Both the position numbers and the translations under genes were made by a program. Below, piece by piece: positions 31,326 through 34,604 of a DNA stretch of 34,604 bases. The notes under the pieces are model-generated. The model saw only the letters and a program-made list of their open reading frames with translations, did no database searches and was not told the DNA's origin. Source of the stretch: Aneurinibacillus tyrosinisolvens. Its GTDB lineage: Bacteria; Bacillota; Bacilli; Aneurinibacillales; Aneurinibacillaceae. The stretch is taken from NCBI RefSeq assembly GCF_001015055.1, contig NZ_BBWZ01000046.1, positions 1-34,604 on the forward strand, read 5' to 3'. The number at the start of each line of letters is the position of its first letter. Position 1 is the first letter of the stretch.

Positions 31326-33763
31326 ATGGGCGAATGGGAACGAGTATGCGAAAGAGCAGTGGATCGAACCAAATCTAAGATTCAAGCTGATATAGATGAA
31401 TTCCTTGAGAATAATAAGGAACTTCCCTCGCTGGCGGATTACCTGGCAGAAAACCAGGGGTATTTACAGAACCTTTGGAAGCAAGTGTGGGAACAGCAAG
31501 TAAAAACCGGATTTTCAAACACGTTTAAACGATCCTATCTCGAACAAAAAGGGATGGAAACCGCGGAGATGAACCGAAAGGCACTCCATCAGCAATTCAT
31601 ACATGTAATCGACGACAATTCGTCTTTTGATGCGATTCAATGGATACATAGTCAATATTTGAATGAGGAAGAAAAATGGAAACAAAGGTATATAAGTGCA
31701 CAAAAGCGACACCAGGAAAAAGTAGAACGGCAGGAAAAGGCACGCCTGGAACGTGAACGGCAATGGAAGATACAACATCTCGAAGAAGCTATCCTGTCCG
31801 AAGTTTCCGATATCATAGAAAGCGACTGGGATTCGCTCTACATAAGAGTGCGTTTTGAAGCAGCCCGGAAATTAGCGGATGAAATAACGCCGCATGCAGC
31901 CGATGAATCGCTTATCCAGAATGATATCATGAACATAATATCGGGGGTATTATTAGAGCGCCTTGCGCTTTCGCTGCGGGCACAATATAAGGAACTGTAC
32001 GCTGAAGACATGACGGTAACAGCTTTGCAAGATATAGCTACAGATGAACTTTCCGAACTTGAATGGACCTTCGAAGAGGAAATGAGTGAGGAAAGAACGT
32101 CTGATTTATTAAGTCTCACCGCTCTTTCCCTCTCTTTAGAAGAACAGCAGGCACTTTATAAACAGCACAAGGAAGAAAAAGAACACCGGAGAGTGGAAGC
32201 ACTTGCGGAGATAGAGCGGAAAATGCAAGAAGAAAAACGCATCATTGCGGATATCTTCGGGCGGGAATATGATTCCTCTATTGATCATCACGTTGAATAT
32301 CACCTTCATATTGGTGAAACGAATACAGGGAAGACGTATCAAGCATTAGAGCGGATGAAACAGGCAGCCTCCGGCATGTACCTGGCACCGCTCCGCTTAC
32401 TCGCCCTTGAGGTGTTTGAAAAGCTTAATGAGGAAGGGGTTCCCTGCGACCTGAAAACCGGGGAAGAAGAGAAAAAGATAGAAGGGGCTTCCAAGGTCTC
32501 CTGCACAGTGGAAATGTTTTATGAAAAAGATCACTACGACGTTATTGTAATCGATGAAGCCCAGATGATCGCCGATAAGGACCGTGGGTTTTCCTGGTAC
32601 AAAGCCATTACCAGGGCGAACGCGAATGAAGTTCATATTATTGGAAGCCGGAATATTAAAGGCATGCTGCTTCATCTTCTCCAGGGGCGGATATCCATAT
32701 CAAGGAATACAAGCGGGACATTCCGCTTGAAGTAGAAGATAAACCGTTCAAAATTAAGGATGTACAACGCGGCGACGCTCTCATTTGTTTTTCCCGCAAC
32801 AAAGTGCTGCAGACCGCAGCGAAGCTTGAAAAGGACGGGCATAACGTTAGTGTCATCTATGGAAGCATGCCCCCTGAAACCCGGCAAAAACAAATCCATC
32901 GGTTTATCGAAGGCCAGAGCAAGGTGATTGTAGCGACGGATGCGATTGGAATGGGATTAAATTTGCCGGTTCGCCGTGTGGTCTTTTTAGAAAATGAAAA
33001 ATTTGACGGCAGCCGCAGGCGCACTTTGACCTCACAGGAAGTGAAACAAATTGCAGGCCGGGCGGGCCGCAAAGGAATCTATAATGTAGGATACGTTGCT
33101 TTTTCCGGCGATGTGAAGCGTATGAGACGGCTGCTATCCCAAACAGACGAGCCTGTTCGGATTTTTACGATTGCTCCCACTAAAGGCGTTTTTGAACGAT
33201 TTCTTACACACCACCGCAGCCTGGGAACTTTCTTTGAGCTATGGAATAAGTTTGAAAATCCGAAGGGAACCCGAAAGGCGATCCTTTCGCAAGAGAAGGA
33301 ACTGTATCATAGCATTAAGGGAACAGACGTTGAACAACGCCTTTCTTTGATGGATTTGTATGGCTACCTGCATATGCCGTTTTCAGGCAATGAGCCGACA
33401 CTTAAACGGCAATGGCAGGATACGATGAAGGCGGTTGTTCGGTATGAGGAGCTGCCCGAGCCACAGACGAAGCACGGGTCACTCGAGGAGTTGGAACTTT
33501 CCTACAAAGCGGTAGGATTGCATCTGTTGTTCCTGTACAAGCTCAATAAACAAACGGAAGCTCACTACTGGGAGCGGGTGCGGGAACAGATTAGTGATGA
33601 AATTCACGAGCTGCTCAGAAAAGACATCAAACGGTTTAAGAAAACCTGCAAACATTGCGGTTGTGAACTTTCCTGGGATTATCAGTATCCGATGTGCAAT
33701 AAGTGCCACAATCAAAGATATCGGAGACGCTATGATTTTGCCGATGAAGGATGGTTTTCATAA
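31326..33763 (+). pseudogene. Suv3-like DExH helicase interrupted by a -1 frameshift
   Basis: The first part (31326-32735) has about 300 residues of charged coiled coil (EKVERQEKARLERERQWK), then the helicase core with Walker A GETNTGKT (330-337) and Walker B IDEAQM near residue 410. After LLHLLQG at 32684-32687 the frame breaks. The other frame resumes at once (ADIHIKEYKRDIPLEVED) and runs to 33763 with TDAIGMGLNLPV, QIAGRAGRKG (motif VI) and a C-terminal zinc ribbon, CKHCGC and CNKC. One extra G in the GGGG run restores a protein of about 812 residues. Suv3-type helicases unwind RNA or RNA/DNA in decay complexes. AAGGAGAC lies before the ATG. Confidence 0.8.
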
Positions 33764-33859
33764 TTCAACTTTCGCAGAGTAAAAGCCAGTGGAATATTGA
33801 GATTGGAGAGAAAGAGGAAATTCTTCAGTTGGATTTCCTAAATACTACGGTGACGAGTT

Positions 33860-33899
33860 AAATAAAACAGCCGTTTCCTAAGCGGGAACGGCTTTATTT
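33860..33899. terminator. Bidirectional terminator between helicase and kinase genes
   Basis: AGCCGTT pairs with AACGGCT, extended by AAATAAA/TTTATTT flanks. Confidence 0.85.
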
Positions 33900-33941
33900 C
33901 TGCTTTATCAAACTCATCTTGATGCAAAAGTTGAAATAAAA

Positions 33942-34526
33942 TTATTCTTCAAGGAATTTTTCATCTAAATAATTTTCTAATAACTTTGTAATGTCAAACG
34001 CAGTGTGTGAGGAGTCAAAGTTCTTGTAAGCATGCTCGCACTCTTCTTTGTATTGCATGTTCTCTTCGTAATGTGCAGTATGACGTAAGATATCCTCTTG
34101 GGAGTCCCCGCGCTGCTTCTGGCGCTCCTCTACTACATCGGTATTTTCATAAATGAAGAAGCGAATCACTCTATCGCCGTACATTTTTTTAATTGTTTTT
34201 GTCCCTTCAGCATTGAGTACCATGATGATGCTCCGGTTATTTTCAAATAATTCTTCAATGTCTTTTTCTTTGAGTCCGTAACTATACCCATCCATTTTAA
34301 TCGTTTCCAGGAATTCGTTGTTTTTTTCAGAAAGAGCAAACGATTCTTCTGAAATAAAATAATAGTCTTGTCTGTCGACTTCCATCGGTTTTTTCGGTCG
34401 CGTTGTATAGGATATAACAGGGGGAATATGTAAGCTTCGATGAATCATTTCAGCAACTGTTTTACGCCCGGCACCATCAGGACCCGTAAATACAAAAATG
34501 TAAGATTGCTCGTTTAAATTAAACAT
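33942..34526 (-). CDS. Guanylate-kinase-like P-loop protein
   Basis: The 194-residue protein has the guanylate kinase layout: P-loop GPDGAGRKT (residues 15-23), the nucleotide-monophosphate region ISYTTRPKKPMEVDRQDYYF (39-58), and a lid region with RQKQRGDSQEDILRH. The P-loop is unusual: classical Gmk has GPSGVGKGT, here Arg-Lys-Thr replaces Lys-Gly-Thr. It is therefore probably a second, diverged paralogue and not the housekeeping gmk, which normally sits beside rpoZ. GMP as substrate is likely but unproven. AGAGGGAG stands before the ATG. Confidence 0.8.
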   Translation of the reverse strand: MFNLNEQSYIFVFTGPDGAGRKTVAEMIHRSLHIPPVISYTTRPKKPMEVDRQDYYFISEESFALSEKNNEFLETIKMDGYSYGLKEKDIEELFENNRSIIMVLNAEGTKTIKKMYGDRVIRFFIYENTDVVEERQKQRGDSQEDILRHTAHYEENMQYKEECEHAYKNFDSSHTAFDITKLLENYLDEKFLEE

Positions 34527-34604
34527 CTTAACAACTCCCTCTTTTTTTTAATCCTCTCCTCGAAAAGCATATCATCAATAGGAACAAGAAGCAAAATTGT
34601 TTTC

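Overview
The window looks like chromosome from a low- to moderate-GC, endospore-forming member of the Bacillales. Strong GGAGG-type ribosome binding sites, consensus sigma-A promoters, TTG/GTG starts, a YhfH-type zinc-knuckle peptide, a Tgl-type spore transglutaminase, a YkvR-like protein, a YhjC/YhjB-like pair and a glyoxylate operon all fit. The species cannot be named from sequence alone. There is no rRNA, tRNA, CRISPR array, phage or intact insertion sequence.

Layout. (1) 247-3652: a family-2 glycosyltransferase and a lipoteichoic-acid-synthase-like sulfatase-fold protein, divergently transcribed. (2) 3808-9889: a scavenging locus with an NCS2 nucleobase permease, an EamA transporter, an unusual three-part regulator, a hydantoinase/carbamoylase-type amidase and an M20 amidohydrolase. 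Its two promoters share one ungapped sequence block over the transcription start. (3) 9975-13401: a DUF3311/sodium-solute-symporter pair, the wreck of an EamA gene and an ArgE/DapE-type deacylase. (4) 13606-18131: aceB-aceA followed by an LrgA/LrgB pair, with GTTATATAAY palindromes around the promoter. (5) 18348-24443: mostly single redox or stress genes (YhfH, LLM flavin oxidoreductase, YuiH-like molybdoenzyme, Tgl, truncated thioredoxin-reductase-like protein, 2-Cys peroxiredoxin, HxlR regulator). (6) 24480-25245: gutted remains of an MFS/HlyD efflux pair still facing the HxlR regulator and its operator. (7) 25365-29832: a sigma-54-controlled operon on the minus strand (lactonase remnant, Zn-alcohol dehydrogenase, succinate-semialdehyde dehydrogenase) with a divergent PAS-AAA-HTH enhancer-binding protein and three matching 16-bp inverted repeats. 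(8) 29835-33763: two long genes, an alpha-helical protein and a Suv3-like helicase, each broken by an apparent loss of one G in a G run. (9) 33942-34526: a guanylate-kinase-like protein.

Most notable. The sigma-54 locus has the gene content of the Agrobacterium blcABC/attKLM gamma-butyrolactone pathway (lactone to gamma-hydroxybutyrate to succinate semialdehyde to succinate), rebuilt around a sigma-54 activator, with the lactonase deleted down to about 91 codons. The region 3808-9889 looks like a self-contained regulon with a candidate operator. At least four genes (EamA, MFS, HlyD, lactonase) are internal-deletion ghosts whose promoters or regulators survive.
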